Part shown: positions 1 to 8,636 of the stretch, one piece after another
How positions within the stretch are numbered: the stretch's first letter is position 1
How the letters are laid out: every line of letters begins with the position of its first letter
Assembly (NCBI RefSeq): GCF_002250505.1
Contig: NZ_NJGY01000002.1
Coordinates: forward strand, 922,136 to 986,135
Length of the DNA: 64,000 nt
Direction of reading: 5' to 3'
From: Janthinobacterium sp. PC23-8
Lineage (GTDB): Bacteria > Pseudomonadota > Gammaproteobacteria > Burkholderiales > Burkholderiaceae_D
Notes under the pieces: generated by a model
What the model saw: the letters and a program-made list of their open reading frames with translations, nothing else
What the model was told of the DNA's origin: nothing
The model's database searches: none
Translations under genes and position numbers: made by a program

Positions 1-293
1 CGCGCACTTTTATCATGCGTGCATTATTCATTTTACGGAGTCCCACGTGGGTACTTGTTCCAGTGACAGTAGTCGATCCTGCATCGACAATTAATCCCGG
101 CAAGCACGCGTCCTCCTTCCCGCCGCGCCTTGCCGAGCAAGGTGTGGTTTGCGCCAGTATTGACTGCCGCGCACTTCCTTCCTGACCATTGATTGTCCTG
201 ACGCACGGCTATTGAGCCCGTCCGCAGCTGGCATCTTGCCGGTGCGCGGCGACAAGTCTCGCCTGACCTCCCTGCCTCGACAGGAGAACGGTG
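1..293 (+). promoter_or_regulatory. mgtA upstream leader region with alternative hairpins
   Basis: No convincing gene is seen here. The region holds three potential stems on the sense strand. A 6-bp stem pairs 72-77 (GTCGAT) with 83-88 (ATCGAC). A 7-bp stem pairs 98-104 (CGGCAAG) with 129-135 (CTTGCCG). A 5-bp stem pairs 128-132 (CCTTG) with 138-142 (CAAGG). The last two share bases 129-132 and cannot form together, so they could act as alternative structures. Mg2+-transporter genes in other bacteria often have regulated 5' leaders, which makes a role in mgtA control plausible. The transcription start is not known, so it is uncertain whether these stems lie in the RNA. Confidence 0.35.
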
Positions 294-386
294 ATGATCT
301 GCCATCAAACGCTACAACGCACTACCCCACTCGCCGCGCCCGCACGGCCTGCATGTCTGTTCCCGCTGCAACCATCTTTCGCCTGA
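294..386 (+). CDS. candidate 30-residue leader peptide upstream of mgtA
   Basis: An ATG at 294 follows AGGAG (282-286) by 7 nt. It opens a 30-codon frame ending in TGA at 384-386, 11 nt before the mgtA start at 398. The frame differs from mgtA. The peptide has five prolines (residues 12, 16, 19, 24 and 27) and three arginines. In Salmonella, the proline-rich leader peptides MgtL (mgtA) and CorL (corA) couple translation to Mg2+ supply. This peptide shows no evident sequence match to MgtL, so the link is by position, size and proline content. It is shorter than usual annotation cut-offs. Chance occurrence of a short ORF is the main alternative, but the ribosome-binding site is unusually good. 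Confidence 0.45.
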   Translation: MICHQTLQRTTPLAAPARPACLFPLQPSFA

Positions 387-397
387 AAGGAAGAGCC

Positions 398-3097
398 ATG
401 ACCCTCTTCACCCGTCTGTTCGAATCGTTCCTGCGCAAGCGCCACACGGCCGGCCACTTCCGCCGCCAGGCCATGCCTTTGGCAAACAGCACCGCCCGGA
501 CCGTACCTGTGCCCGACCACCTGGCGCGCCAGTTGCTGGCCGCCGCCACCGAAGCCTTGCCCGACGCGATGGCACGGCTGTCCACGCGCGAAGCGGGCCT
601 GTCCGACGACGAAGCGCAGGCCGTGCTGGCCGAGACCGGCCCGAATGAGGTCGAGCACGAAAAGCCGCTGGCCTGGTACCAGCATCTGTGGCTGTGCTAC
701 AAGAATCCGTTCAACCTGTTGCTCACCGTGCTGGCGATCGTTTCCTACCTGACCGAAGACGCCAAGGCTACCATTGTCATCGGCAGCATGGTGATCCTGT
801 CGACCCTGTTGCGCTTCGTGCAGGAAGGCCGCTCCAACCGCGCCGCCGAGCGCCTCAAAGCCATGGTTGGCAATACCGCCACCGTGCTGCGCGATGGCAA
901 GCAGATGGAACTGGCCATCCGCGCGCTGGTGCAGGGCGACATCATCGTGCTGTCGGCCGGCGACATGATCCCGGCCGATTGCCGCCTGCTCACCGCCAAG
1001 GACCTGTTTGTCAGCCAGTCGGCCATGACGGGCGAATCGCTGCCGGTGGAAAAGATGGCCGAGCTGACCGAGGTGGTGGACGCCCACGGCAAGAACCCCA
1101 TGGACCTGGCCAATTTGCTGTTCATGGGCACCAATGTGATTTCGGGCGCCGCCACGGCGCTGGTGCTGGCCACCGGCAACCGCAGCTATTTCGGCGCCAT
1201 CGCCACCCGCGTCACGGCGACCGAACGCACGCCGACGGCGTTTGAGGCGGGCGTGAACAGCGTCAGCTGGCTGTTGATCCGCTTTGCCCTGGTGATGGCG
1301 CCGCTGGTGTTCCTGATCAACGGCTGGACCAAGGGCGACTGGATGGAAGCGTTTCTGTTCGCCCTGTCGGTGGCAGTCGGCCTGACGCCGGAAATGCTGC
1401 CGATGATCGTCACCAGCACCCTGGCCAAGGGCGCCGTGAAACTGGCGAAAAAGAAGGTGGTCGTCAAACGCCTGGACGCAATCCAGAACTTCGGCGCCAT
1501 GGATGTGCTGTGCACCGACAAGACCGGCACCCTGACGCAGGACAAGATCGTGCTCGAACGCCATACCGACGTGTTCGGCCGCCCGTCCGACGAAGTGCTG
1601 CAGTTCGCCTATCTGAACAGCCATTACCAGACCGGCCTGAAAAACCTGCTCGACCGCGCCGTGCTCGACCATGTGCAGCTGCAGACGGAAATGCAGCTGG
1701 CGCGCGACTACGTGAAAGTCGATGAAATCCCGTTCGATTTCGTGCGCCGCCGCATGTCGGTGGTGGTGTCGGAACGCAATGATCACCACGAACTGATCTG
1801 CAAGGGCGCGGTCGAGGAAATGCTCGCTGCCTGCAGCCATCTGCGCCTCGATGGCGTGGACGTGCCGTTGGACACCTTGCTTCTCGACAAAGTATTGGCC
1901 ACCACCCAGGGCCTGAACGCCGAAGGCCTGCGCGTCGTTGCCGTGGCCGTCAAGGAAGTGCCGCCGCATAAAACCGTGTATGGCGTGGCCGACGAAACCG
2001 CACTGACCTTGATAGGCTATGTGGCTTTTCTGGACCCACCGAAGGAATCGACGGCGCCGGCCCTGCGCGCACTCAAGCAGCATGGCGTGACGGTCAAAGT
2101 GTTGACCGGTGACAATCATCTGGTGACGGCCAAGATCTGCCGCGAAGTGGGCCTGGCGGTGCAAGGCGTGCTGCAGGGACCGCAACTGGACGACATGGAC
2201 GACGCGCAAGTGGCGCAGGCGGCCGAAAGCCATACGGTGTTTGCCAAGCTGAGCCCGCTGCACAAGGAACGCCTGGTGCGCGCCCTGCGCGGCAACGGCC
2301 ATATCGTCGGCTTCATGGGCGACGGCATCAACGACGCACCGGCCCTGCGCGCGGCCGATATCGGCATCTCGGTCGATTCGGCGGTCGATATCGCCAAGGA
2401 AGCGGCCGATATCATCCTGCTGGAAAAAAGCCTGATGGTGCTGGAAGAAGGCGTATTGGAAGGGCGCCGTACGTTCAGCAATATGCTCAAATATATCCGC
2501 ATGACGGCAAGCTCGAACTTCGGCAATGTGTTTTCGGTGCTGGTGGCGAGCGCCTTTCTGCCGTTTTTGCCGATGCTGCCGCTGCATCTGCTGGTGCAGA
2601 ACCTGCTGTACGACGTGTCGCAGATCGCGATCCCTTTTGACAATGTCGATGCCGAACTGATCCAGCAGCCCTTGAGCTGGAACCCGCGCGACATCGGCCG
2701 CTTCATGGTGTTTTTCGGCCCCTTGAGCTCGATCTTCGACATCAGCACCTTTATTTTGATGTGGCATGTGTTCGGCGCCAATACGCCGGCGCAGCAGACC
2801 CTGTTCCAGTCGGGCTGGTTTGTGGTGGGCCTGTTGACGCAGACCCTGATCGTGCACCTGATCCGCACGCCCAAGCTGCCCTTTATCGACAGCATCGCCT
2901 CGGTACCGCTGCTGGTGGCGACCACGGCCATCATGGCGGTCGGCGTGTTCCTGCCGATGGGGCCGCTGGCCAGCTACTTCAAGCTGCAGGCGCTGCCGCT
3001 GGCCTACTTCCCGTGGCTGCTGGCCATCCTGGTGGCCTACACAGTGCTGACGACGCTGATGAAACGCGTTTATCTGCGCAAGTTCGGCTGGCAATAG
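398..3097 (+). CDS. mgtA: Mg2+-transporting P-type ATPase (MgtA/MgtB family)
   Basis: An 899-residue inner-membrane pump that imports Mg2+ using ATP; the length matches MgtA. The sequence shows the actuator motif TGES near residue 211, the phosphorylation motif CTDKTGTLT with the acceptor Asp near 374, and the hinge motif GDGINDAPALRAADIGISVD near 645. A multi-helix C-terminal membrane domain contains an MTASSNFGNVFS-like segment typical of Mg2+-type ATPases. The reading frame is open back to 212, but ATG 398 is preferred because GAAAGGAAGAG (385-395) precedes it and the upstream codons look non-coding. The preceding candidate leader ORF ends 11 nt upstream, which suggests translational or attenuation control by Mg2+. 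No mgtC is adjacent. Confidence 0.93.
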   Translation: MTLFTRLFESFLRKRHTAGHFRRQAMPLANSTARTVPVPDHLARQLLAAATEALPDAMARLSTREAGLSDDEAQAVLAETGPNEVEHEKPLAWYQHLWLCYKNPFNLLLTVLAIVSYLTEDAKATIVIGSMVILSTLLRFVQEGRSNRAAERLKAMVGNTATVLRDGKQMELAIRALVQGDIIVLSAGDMIPADCRLLTAKDLFVSQSAMTGESLPVEKMAELTEVVDAHGKNPMDLANLLFMGTNVISGAATALVLATGNRSYFGAIATRVTATERTPTAFEAGVNSVSWLLIRFALVMAPLVFLINGWTKGDWMEAFLFALSVAVGLTPEMLPMIVTSTLAKGAVKLAKKKVVVKRLDAIQNFGAMDVLCTDKTGTLTQDKIVLERHTDVFGRPSDEVLQFAYLNSHYQTGLKNLLDRAVLDHVQLQTEMQLARDYVKVDEIPFDFVRRRMSVVVSERNDHHELICKGAVEEMLAACSHLRLDGVDVPLDTLLLDKVLATTQGLNAEGLRVVAVAVKEVPPHKTVYGVADETALTLIGYVAFLDPPKESTAPALRALKQHGVTVKVLTGDNHLVTAKICREVGLAVQGVLQGPQLDDMDDAQVAQAAESHTVFAKLSPLHKERLVRALRGNGHIVGFMGDGINDAPALRAADIGISVDSAVDIAKEAADIILLEKSLMVLEEGVLEGRRTFSNMLKYIRMTASSNFGNVFSVLVASAFLPFLPMLPLHLLVQNLLYDVSQIAIPFDNVDAELIQQPLSWNPRDIGRFMVFFGPLSSIFDISTFILMWHVFGANTPAQQTLFQSGWFVVGLLTQTLIVHLIRTPKLPFIDSIASVPLLVATTAIMAVGVFLPMGPLASYFKLQALPLAYFPWLLAILVAYTVLTTLMKRVYLRKFGWQ

Positions 3098-3133
3098 TAT
3101 GATGTGCCGCTTGTAACCACCGTGAAGGCGCGC

Positions 3134-3472
3134 ATGAGCGGCACACTCTCTTCCAAACGGCCCAAGGCCATCTTGCTGTCGGCCCTGGTGTTTCCCGGCA
3201 CCGGACATCTATTGCTGGGACGCAAGGCGCGCGGCGCGCTGTTCCTGCTGCCGTCGCTGCTGGCACTGCTGCTGGTGATCCGCAATATCATGGAGCGCAC
3301 CGGACAGATCATGGACCAGATCAACAGCGGCGCCCTGCCGCTGGACGTGCAGCTGATTACCGAAAAAGTGGCGGCCCTGTCCGCCAACGACGGCCCCGGC
3401 ATGCAGCTGGCCGTCGGCGTGCTGGTCGCCTGCTGGATCGCGGCGCTGGTCGACCTGCTGTTCATCAGATAA
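3134..3472 (+). CDS. small two-helix membrane protein, function unknown
   Basis: A 112-residue protein with a short basic N-terminus (SSKRPK), a first hydrophobic segment AILLSALVFPGTGHLLLG running into ALFLLPSLLALLLVI, and a C-terminal helix AVGVLVACWIAALVDLLFI. The PGTGHLLLGRKARG stretch resembles the small TM2-like proteins that carry a G-x-G-H/G-x-FY-x-G-type loop, but I cannot assign a family with confidence. ATG 3134 is preceded by GAAGG; an in-frame GTG at 3104 would add ten residues. The stop codon overlaps the next ATG (TAATG), so this gene and the RNase H-like gene are translationally coupled. Confidence 0.7.
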   Translation: MSGTLSSKRPKAILLSALVFPGTGHLLLGRKARGALFLLPSLLALLLVIRNIMERTGQIMDQINSGALPLDVQLITEKVAALSANDGPGMQLAVGVLVACWIAALVDLLFIR

Positions 3473-3948
3473 TGGTATCGGAAGTTGCCGCGCGCAAGGC
3501 GCAGCTACGGCGCGAGCGGCATGCGGCCAAACACCAGGACGAGGGCGGAGCGCTGGCCTGGCGCGGCTGGTTTGACGGCTCGGCGCATCCGAATCCAGGC
3601 CGGCTGGGCATCGGCGCCCTGCTGCTGGGGCCAAACGGCGAGCGCATCGAAATCAGCGAACCGGCCGGTGATGGCGACAGCAGCGACGCCGAATATGCGG
3701 CGCTGACGGCCTTGCTGCGGGCGGCAGTGCCGCTGCGGCCCAAGCAGCTGCTGCTGTGCGGCGACAGCCAGGTGGTGATCAATGATGTGCTGGGCACCAC
3801 CAGGACGGCGCAAGGCCTGGCAAGCCAGCGCACCGCCGTGCTGGCCTTGATGGAGCAATTGCCGCAGGTAAGCTTGCGCTGGATACCGCGTCACCGCAAT
3901 GGCGAGGCGGACCGCTTGTCGCAGCTGGCAATCGCCAGCTTACCTTAG
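3472..3948 (+). CDS. RNase HI-fold (reverse-transcriptase-like) protein
   Basis: A 158-residue protein with an RNase H fold. It carries the four acidic positions expected of an active enzyme: Asp in [10 protein letters not shown] (near residue 32), Glu in SDAEYAAL (near 71), Asp in LCGDSQVV (near 98) and Asp in [11 protein letters not shown] (near 146). These proteins cleave RNA in RNA-DNA hybrids; plant-type RVT_3 homologues are often annotated simply as ribonuclease H family. The first ~25 residues are a charged extension ([16 protein letters not shown]). The ATG overlaps the upstream stop. The 3' end overlaps the 3' end of the convergent chemoreceptor gene by 9 nt. It is unlikely to be the main rnhA, because the N-terminal extension and divergent core differ from housekeeping RNase HI. 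Confidence 0.8.
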   Translation: MVSEVAARKAQLRRERHAAKHQDEGGALAWRGWFDGSAHPNPGRLGIGALLLGPNGERIEISEPAGDGDSSDAEYAALTALLRAAVPLRPKQLLLCGDSQVVINDVLGTTRTAQGLASQRTAVLALMEQLPQVSLRWIPRHRNGEADRLSQLAIASLP

Positions 3949-5511
3949 CGCCAGCGCGCTGCGCTCATCCAGTTTGAACACGCTGACCACCTCGGCCAGC
4001 TTGTGCGCCTGGTTCTGCATCGATTCGGCGGCGGCCGCCGCCTCTTCCACCAGAGCCGCGTTCTGCTGCGTGACCGCGTCCATCTGGCCGATGGCCCGGT
4101 TGATCTCGTCGATGCCCACGCTCTGCTCGCTGCTGGCGGCAGTGATTTCGGTAATGATGTCGCTCACGCGCTGCACGCTGGCAACGATATCGTTCATGGT
4201 CGAGCCGGCCTGGGCGACCAGCATGCTGCCCGCATTGACCTGCTCGACGGACGCGCCGATCAGGGCCTTGATTTCCTTTGCAGCGGAAGCCGAGCGTTGC
4301 GCCAGGTTGCGCACTTCGGACGCCACCACGGCAAAGCCGCGCCCCTGCTCGCCGGCGCGCGCCGCTTCCACGGCCGCGTTCAGGGCCAGGATATTGGTCT
4401 GGAAGGCGATGCCGTCAATCACGCCGATAATGTCGACGATCTTGTTCGAAGAACTGTTGATCGATTCCATGGTGCCGACCACCTGCGCCACTACCTCACC
4501 GCCCTTGACCGCCACCTGCGCGGCCGAGGCGGCCAGCTGATTGGCCTGGCGCGCATTGTCGGCGTTCTGTTTCACGGTCGAGGTCAGTTCTTCCATCGAT
4601 GACGCCGTTTCTTCGAGCGAACCGGCCTGCTGTTCAGTGCGGCTCGACAGGTCCTGGTTGCCGGCCGCGATCTGCGTCGACGAGGTGGCGATGCTGTCGG
4701 TGCCGCTGCGTACTTCGCCGACGATACGCAGCAGGCTGGCATTCATGTCTTTCAGCGCCAACAGCAATTGCCCGGTTTCATCCTGCGCGCTGGCGTCGAT
4801 CTGCGCCGTCAGGTCGCCGGCGGCCACGCGGCGCGCGACGCTCACGGCCGCGCGCAGCGGATGGACGATGCTGGTCGTCAGCAGCCATGCGCACACCCCG
4901 CCGAAAGCCAGCGCCAGCACGGCCAGGCACAGCAGCAGGTTGCGGCTGGCGACGGCCATTGCGTCGATATCATGGGCGGTGGCGTCGATGCTGGTGCGCT
5001 GGTACTGCAACAAATCCTGCGTGACTTTCAGGAACTTGGCCGAACCCGGCAGGAACGCGGCATCAAACACCACCTTCGCTTCGTCGAACTGGCCGTCCTT
5101 CTTCATCTTGTAGATCTGGTCACGCGAAATGATATAAGCCTTGCGCATCTCGCTGATCTGGCGAAACATCTCTTTTTCTTCCGGCGTCGACAGCAAGGCT
5201 TCGATTTTCTTTTGCAGCTCGCCCGACACAACCGACGAGGCCTTCGCTTCGTCGGCGAAAAAGGCGCCCAGTGTCGTGTCGCTGCTGCGCGCAATCGCCG
5301 CAGTGCGGCGGATGCCGCTGTCGATCTTGCCATACCAGTCGGAAATATAGCGTTCCTTGGCCAGCGGTTGCTCCATCATCAGGCGCGTGTCGGTCGCCAC
5401 GTTGTGCAAGCGCAAGACGCTGATGCCGGTGATCAGTATGGAAAACAACAAAATACCTGCAAAACCCAGGCCCAGGCGCATACCGATGCTGACGTCTCTT
5501 AATAAATTCAT
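3940..5511 (-). CDS. methyl-accepting chemotaxis protein
   Basis: A 523-residue transmembrane chemoreceptor. It has TM1 at residues 12-34, a periplasmic four-helix-bundle-type sensor to about 190, TM2 at 191-213, a HAMP domain to about 266, and a cytoplasmic signalling coiled coil with the hairpin tip [20 protein letters not shown] around 367-387. The tip binds CheA/CheW. No C-terminal NWETF-type CheR/CheB tether is present; the protein ends in a short ERSALALR tail. ATG 5511 is chosen because TM1 follows directly; the open frame continues 42 codons upstream but with unlikely sequence. It lies downstream of a CheW-like gene on the same strand. The ligand cannot be read from the sequence. Confidence 0.93.
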   Translation of the reverse strand: MNLLRDVSIGMRLGLGFAGILLFSILITGISVLRLHNVATDTRLMMEQPLAKERYISDWYGKIDSGIRRTAAIARSSDTTLGAFFADEAKASSVVSGELQKKIEALLSTPEEKEMFRQISEMRKAYIISRDQIYKMKKDGQFDEAKVVFDAAFLPGSAKFLKVTQDLLQYQRTSIDATAHDIDAMAVASRNLLLCLAVLALAFGGVCAWLLTTSIVHPLRAAVSVARRVAAGDLTAQIDASAQDETGQLLLALKDMNASLLRIVGEVRSGTDSIATSSTQIAAGNQDLSSRTEQQAGSLEETASSMEELTSTVKQNADNARQANQLAASAAQVAVKGGEVVAQVVGTMESINSSSNKIVDIIGVIDGIAFQTNILALNAAVEAARAGEQGRGFAVVASEVRNLAQRSASAAKEIKALIGASVEQVNAGSMLVAQAGSTMNDIVASVQRVSDIITEITAASSEQSVGIDEINRAIGQMDAVTQQNAALVEEAAAAAESMQNQAHKLAEVVSVFKLDERSALALR

Positions 5512-5689
5512 ATGATTATCCCGGGAGGCGACGCAGTTTGCGTCAGAGAAACAAGGTAGAAGAAAAACCAGGGAAGGGCAAGAGGGGAATGTGGCAGTGT
5601 TGCAGACCGGCACGCATGGATGCGCACCGTCTGGCAAAAAATTTGACGTCAGACGGGGGCCCCGAAATTTGCCTGGGGACTGACCTCAG
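5512..5689 (-). other. gap between cheW-like and chemoreceptor genes with two hairpins
   Basis: A 178-nt gap with no ORF of note. A perfect 6-bp hairpin (GACGCA 5530-5535, TGCGTC 5539-5544) sits just upstream of the chemoreceptor start and would lie in its 5' UTR. A second stem pairs CCGTCTG (5627-5633) with CAGACGG (5650-5656) and encloses an A/T tract. It is followed by GGGGCCCCGAAATTTGCC, which looks like part of a dispersed intergenic repeat. No confident promoter could be placed. Confidence 0.35.
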
Positions 5690-6175
5690 TCAGGCAGCGA
5701 GCTTGTCGATCAGGCCCATATCCGCACTCGACATCAACTGGTCGATATCGACCAGGATCAGCATGCGCTCGTCGATGGTGCCCAGGCCAATCACATATTC
5801 GGTATTGATCGAGCTGCCCATGTCCGGCGCCGGCTTGATCTGTTCGGGCAGCAAGGTCGTCACGTCGGAGACGCTATCGACCACCATGCCAACCACGCGG
5901 TTGCCGATGTTGAGAATAATAACGACGGTGAACTGGTCATAGCTGGGCGTGCCCAGGTTGAACTTGATGCGCATGTCGACGATCGGCACGATGATGCCGC
6001 GCAGATTGACGACGCCCTTGACGAACTGCGGTGCGTTGGCAATGCGGGTCGGCGTTTCATAGCTGCGAATTTCGCTCACTTTTTGAATGTCGATGCCATA
6101 TTCTTCCTGGCCCAGGGTAAAGGCCAGGTATTCGGCGGCCTTGGCGACGCCACCCGTTTCGCTGCTGCTATTCAT
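5690..6175 (-). CDS. CheW-like chemotaxis coupling protein
   Basis: A 161-residue single CheW domain. Typical features are LAFTLGQEEYGIDIQKVSEI at the start of the fold, VNLRGIIVPIVDMR in the middle and VVGMVVDSVSDV before the C-terminal strands. CheW links chemoreceptors to the kinase CheA in the membrane-associated array. ATG 6175 is preceded by GAAAGGAAT. The downstream chemoreceptor gene on the same strand suggests the two work together, possibly as an auxiliary receptor-coupler pair, since no cheA, cheY, cheR or cheB is in the window. Confidence 0.9.
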   Translation of the reverse strand: MNSSSETGGVAKAAEYLAFTLGQEEYGIDIQKVSEIRSYETPTRIANAPQFVKGVVNLRGIIVPIVDMRIKFNLGTPSYDQFTVVIILNIGNRVVGMVVDSVSDVTTLLPEQIKPAPDMGSSINTEYVIGLGTIDERMLILVDIDQLMSSADMGLIDKLAA

Positions 6176-6449
6176 GCTATTCCTTTCAAAAAACGCCCTG
6201 GGCTGGTCACCCCGCTGGCGCCGGTGGCGACATGCGTGCACATCGTTTCCATGACACAAGGCAGCAGCGGCTGGATGTGCCGTCACTGCCGTTTTTATAA
6301 ACAATGCGTTTTAATTAGCTGATATGGCTAATTTCCGTATGGCAATATTACCTCATGTGAAATTTACATGCACTAAAAAAGGCAAGCGGCGTCGCGCGAT
6401 GCACTTTTGTGCCACACTGGCGCCTGTTTTTTTCACGCCGGACAACTCC
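6176..6449. promoter_or_regulatory. divergent promoter region, cheW-like / HD hydrolase
   Basis: A 274-nt AT-richer gap that must hold the promoters of both divergent genes. The one clear element is an inverted repeat, AATTAGC (6313-6319) and GCTAATT (6327-6333), separated by TGATATG. It could be an operator. No -35/-10 pair was convincing. Confidence 0.3.
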
Positions 6450-7109
6450 ATGCATGATTCAACCACACAATGGCGGCCGCGCCTGGTGGTGCTGGCCACC
6501 GCCAGCCTGGGCGACGACAGCGCCCACGACATCAACCATCTGCACCGCGTATGGCGCAATGCCGGCGTGCTGCTGGAAGAACACCTTGAGGCCGACGCGC
6601 TGGTGGTGATGGCCGCCTGCTATCTGCACGACCTGGTCAACCTGCCGAAGAACCATCCGCAACGCCACCTCGCCTCGCGCCAGGCGGCCGTGCTGGCTTG
6701 CCGCCAGCTGGCGGAACAGGGTTTTCCTGAAGAAAAGCTGGCCGCCGTCGCCCACGCGATCGAGACCCACAGCTTTTCCGCCGACCTGACCCCAAACACC
6801 ATCGAAGCGCAAATCGTGCAGGACGCCGACCGCATCGATGCGCTCGGCGCCGTGGGCCTGGCGCGCATGTTTTATACGGCCGCCCGCATGGGCAGCGCGC
6901 TGGCCCATGGCAGCGATCCGCTGGCCCTGCACCGCCCGCTCGACGACAAGGCATACTCGCTCGATCATATCGTCACCAAGCTCGACAAATTGCCCGGCAA
7001 GATGCGCACGGCGGCGGGACGCGCGCTGGCCGAACGGCGCTTGCAGATCCTGCTCGATTTCCGCGCCACCTTTGCCGAGGAATGGGGTACGGACACGGCC
7101 AGCACCTGA
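6450..7109 (+). CDS. HD-domain phosphohydrolase (YedJ/PA-type)
   Basis: A 219-residue cytosolic HD-superfamily metal-dependent phosphohydrolase. The metal ligands are visible in order: H26 and H30 in HDINHLHRVW, the HD pair at 60-61 in ACYLHDLVNLPK, H107 in ETHSFSADL and D125/D127 in QDADRIDALGAVG. This arrangement matches the uncharacterised YedJ-like subgroup, whose natural substrate is unknown to me. The frame is open to 6324, but ATG 6450 places the conserved HDxxHxxRV motif near the N-terminus as in relatives. It appears monocistronic, with the MFS gene starting 116 nt downstream. Confidence 0.85.
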   Translation: MHDSTTQWRPRLVVLATASLGDDSAHDINHLHRVWRNAGVLLEEHLEADALVVMAACYLHDLVNLPKNHPQRHLASRQAAVLACRQLAEQGFPEEKLAAVAHAIETHSFSADLTPNTIEAQIVQDADRIDALGAVGLARMFYTAARMGSALAHGSDPLALHRPLDDKAYSLDHIVTKLDKLPGKMRTAAGRALAERRLQILLDFRATFAEEWGTDTAST

Positions 7110-7225
7110 TGTAAAGGGGCAATAAGCGAGCGATAGCCAGCGCGGCGCGCGCTGTCTATAATACAAAACCTGACCATCCCAGCCCTGCGGCCCTCACGCC
7201 GGCACGGTGCGCGCTGAAAGCTTGC

Positions 7226-8506
7226 ATGACCGACCACGCCACGCCCGACTCCCCCTCATCCGCCGCACCTGCGTCGGCGCGTGCCGGCAATCTCAATTTC
7301 ATCCTCGTCTGCGTCTTCATCGACATGCTGGGCATCGGCCTGGTGGTGCCGGTGCTGCCGATCCTGATCGGCGACTTTGTCGACGGCCCGGACCAGCAAG
7401 CGCTCTGGTATGGCATCATGGCCGCCGTCTTTGGTTTGCTGCAGTTCATTTTCATGCCCATGCTGGGCGCCATCAGCGACCGCGTCGGGCGCCGCCCCGT
7501 GCTGCTCTATTCCATGGCCGGCATGTGCGTCAACTTCCTCGTCACCGGCTGGGCGCCAAACCTGGCCTGCCTGTTTATCGGCCGCGTCATCGGCGGCGTC
7601 TCCTCGGCCAGCATGTCGGTGGCATCGGCCTATGCGTCCGATATTTCCACGCCGGACAACCGCGCCAGGAGCTTCGGCAAGATTGGCGCCGCCTTTGGCC
7701 TGGGCTTTATTTGCGGCCCGATGCTGGGTGGCTTGCTGGGTGATATCAATCTGCAACTGCCGTTTTTTGTCGCGGCCGGCCTGTCGGCCGCCAATTTCGT
7801 GTATGGCTATTTTTTCGTGCCCGAGTCGCTGGTGCAGGCGTCCCGCGCGCCGTTCACGCTGGCACGCATCAACCCGTTCGCCGCCCTGATCAAGCTGGTG
7901 CGCCGCGTGGACATCCGTGGCCTGGTGCTGGCCTTCGGCCTGATGACGTTTGCGCAAATGATGCTTAACACCACCTGGGTGCTGTACACGCATTTCCGCT
8001 TCGACTGGTCGCCGCGCCAGAACGGCTTCGCCCTGTTCTGCGTCGGCCTGTGCGCGGCAGTGGTGCAGGCAGGCTTGCTTGGCATCCTCGTCAAGCGCCT
8101 CGGCGAAATACGCTTGTCGCTGCTGGGCATGGCCTCGGGCGCCCTCACCTATCTGCTGTACGGCCTGGCCACGCAGGGCTGGATGATGTATGCGCTGATC
8201 CTGTGCAACCTGCTGGCCTTCGCCGCCGGCCCCGCGCTGCAGGGCATTATCTCGAAAGGGTCGGCGGCCGGCGAACAGGGCGAACTGATGGGGTCCTTGC
8301 AGTCGATCGGCAGCCTGGGCATCATCATCATGCCGCTGCTGGGCAGCCTGATCCTCGGCAAGGTGAGCCATCTGCCAGCCGATGACTGGCGTATCGGCAG
8401 CACCTTTTTTGTCTGCGCCACCATGCAGACGTTGGGCATGATCGTGGCATGGCGTTACTTCAAGGCGCGCCGCGACGCGCGCCTGGTGGTTTCCGCCTCG
8501 AAATAG
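7226..8506 (+). CDS. MFS drug:H+ antiporter, Tet(A)-like
   Basis: A 426-residue inner-membrane carrier with about 12 hydrophobic segments. The diagnostic MFS motif A, GAISDRVGRRPVLL, is at residues 81-94 in the loop between TM2 and TM3. The first helix FILVCVFIDMLGIGLVVPVLP is characteristic of the TetA/DHA1 (12-TMS) subgroup. Such proteins export tetracyclines or other small molecules in exchange for protons. The usual specificity cannot be read from sequence. There is no adjacent tetR-type repressor, so a resistance role is not supported by context. The N-terminal 20 residues are a Ser/Ala/Pro-rich cytoplasmic tail. Confidence 0.88.
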   Translation: MTDHATPDSPSSAAPASARAGNLNFILVCVFIDMLGIGLVVPVLPILIGDFVDGPDQQALWYGIMAAVFGLLQFIFMPMLGAISDRVGRRPVLLYSMAGMCVNFLVTGWAPNLACLFIGRVIGGVSSASMSVASAYASDISTPDNRARSFGKIGAAFGLGFICGPMLGGLLGDINLQLPFFVAAGLSAANFVYGYFFVPESLVQASRAPFTLARINPFAALIKLVRRVDIRGLVLAFGLMTFAQMMLNTTWVLYTHFRFDWSPRQNGFALFCVGLCAAVVQAGLLGILVKRLGEIRLSLLGMASGALTYLLYGLATQGWMMYALILCNLLAFAAGPALQGIISKGSAAGEQGELMGSLQSIGSLGIIIMPLLGSLILGKVSHLPADDWRIGSTFFVCATMQTLGMIVAWRYFKARRDARLVVSASK

Positions 8507-8636
8507 ACCTGCGCATAAAATTGCCATAAAGAAACAATGACGGAAATTGGGCTACAATAAGACACAAGATCGCAGATAAACCGCACAATCGGCCGCGCCT
8601 TACCGAAGCGCAAGCCGATCGCAAGCAAGGATGGGT

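Noticed and set aside
212..397. 62-residue N-terminal extension of MgtA
   Set aside because: No ribosome-binding site, sequence unlike MgtA N-termini, and it overlaps the better-supported leader ORF in another frame.
305..3208. A 967-codon open frame antisense to mgtA
   Set aside because: It mirrors the high-GC third positions of mgtA, is rich in His, Gln, Arg and Gly, and shows no domain. The plus-strand frame has all P-type ATPase motifs.
8521..8558. Promoter TTGCCA / TACAAT ahead of the orphan binding protein
   Set aside because: The spacing between the hexamers is 26 nt, far from the usual 16-18.
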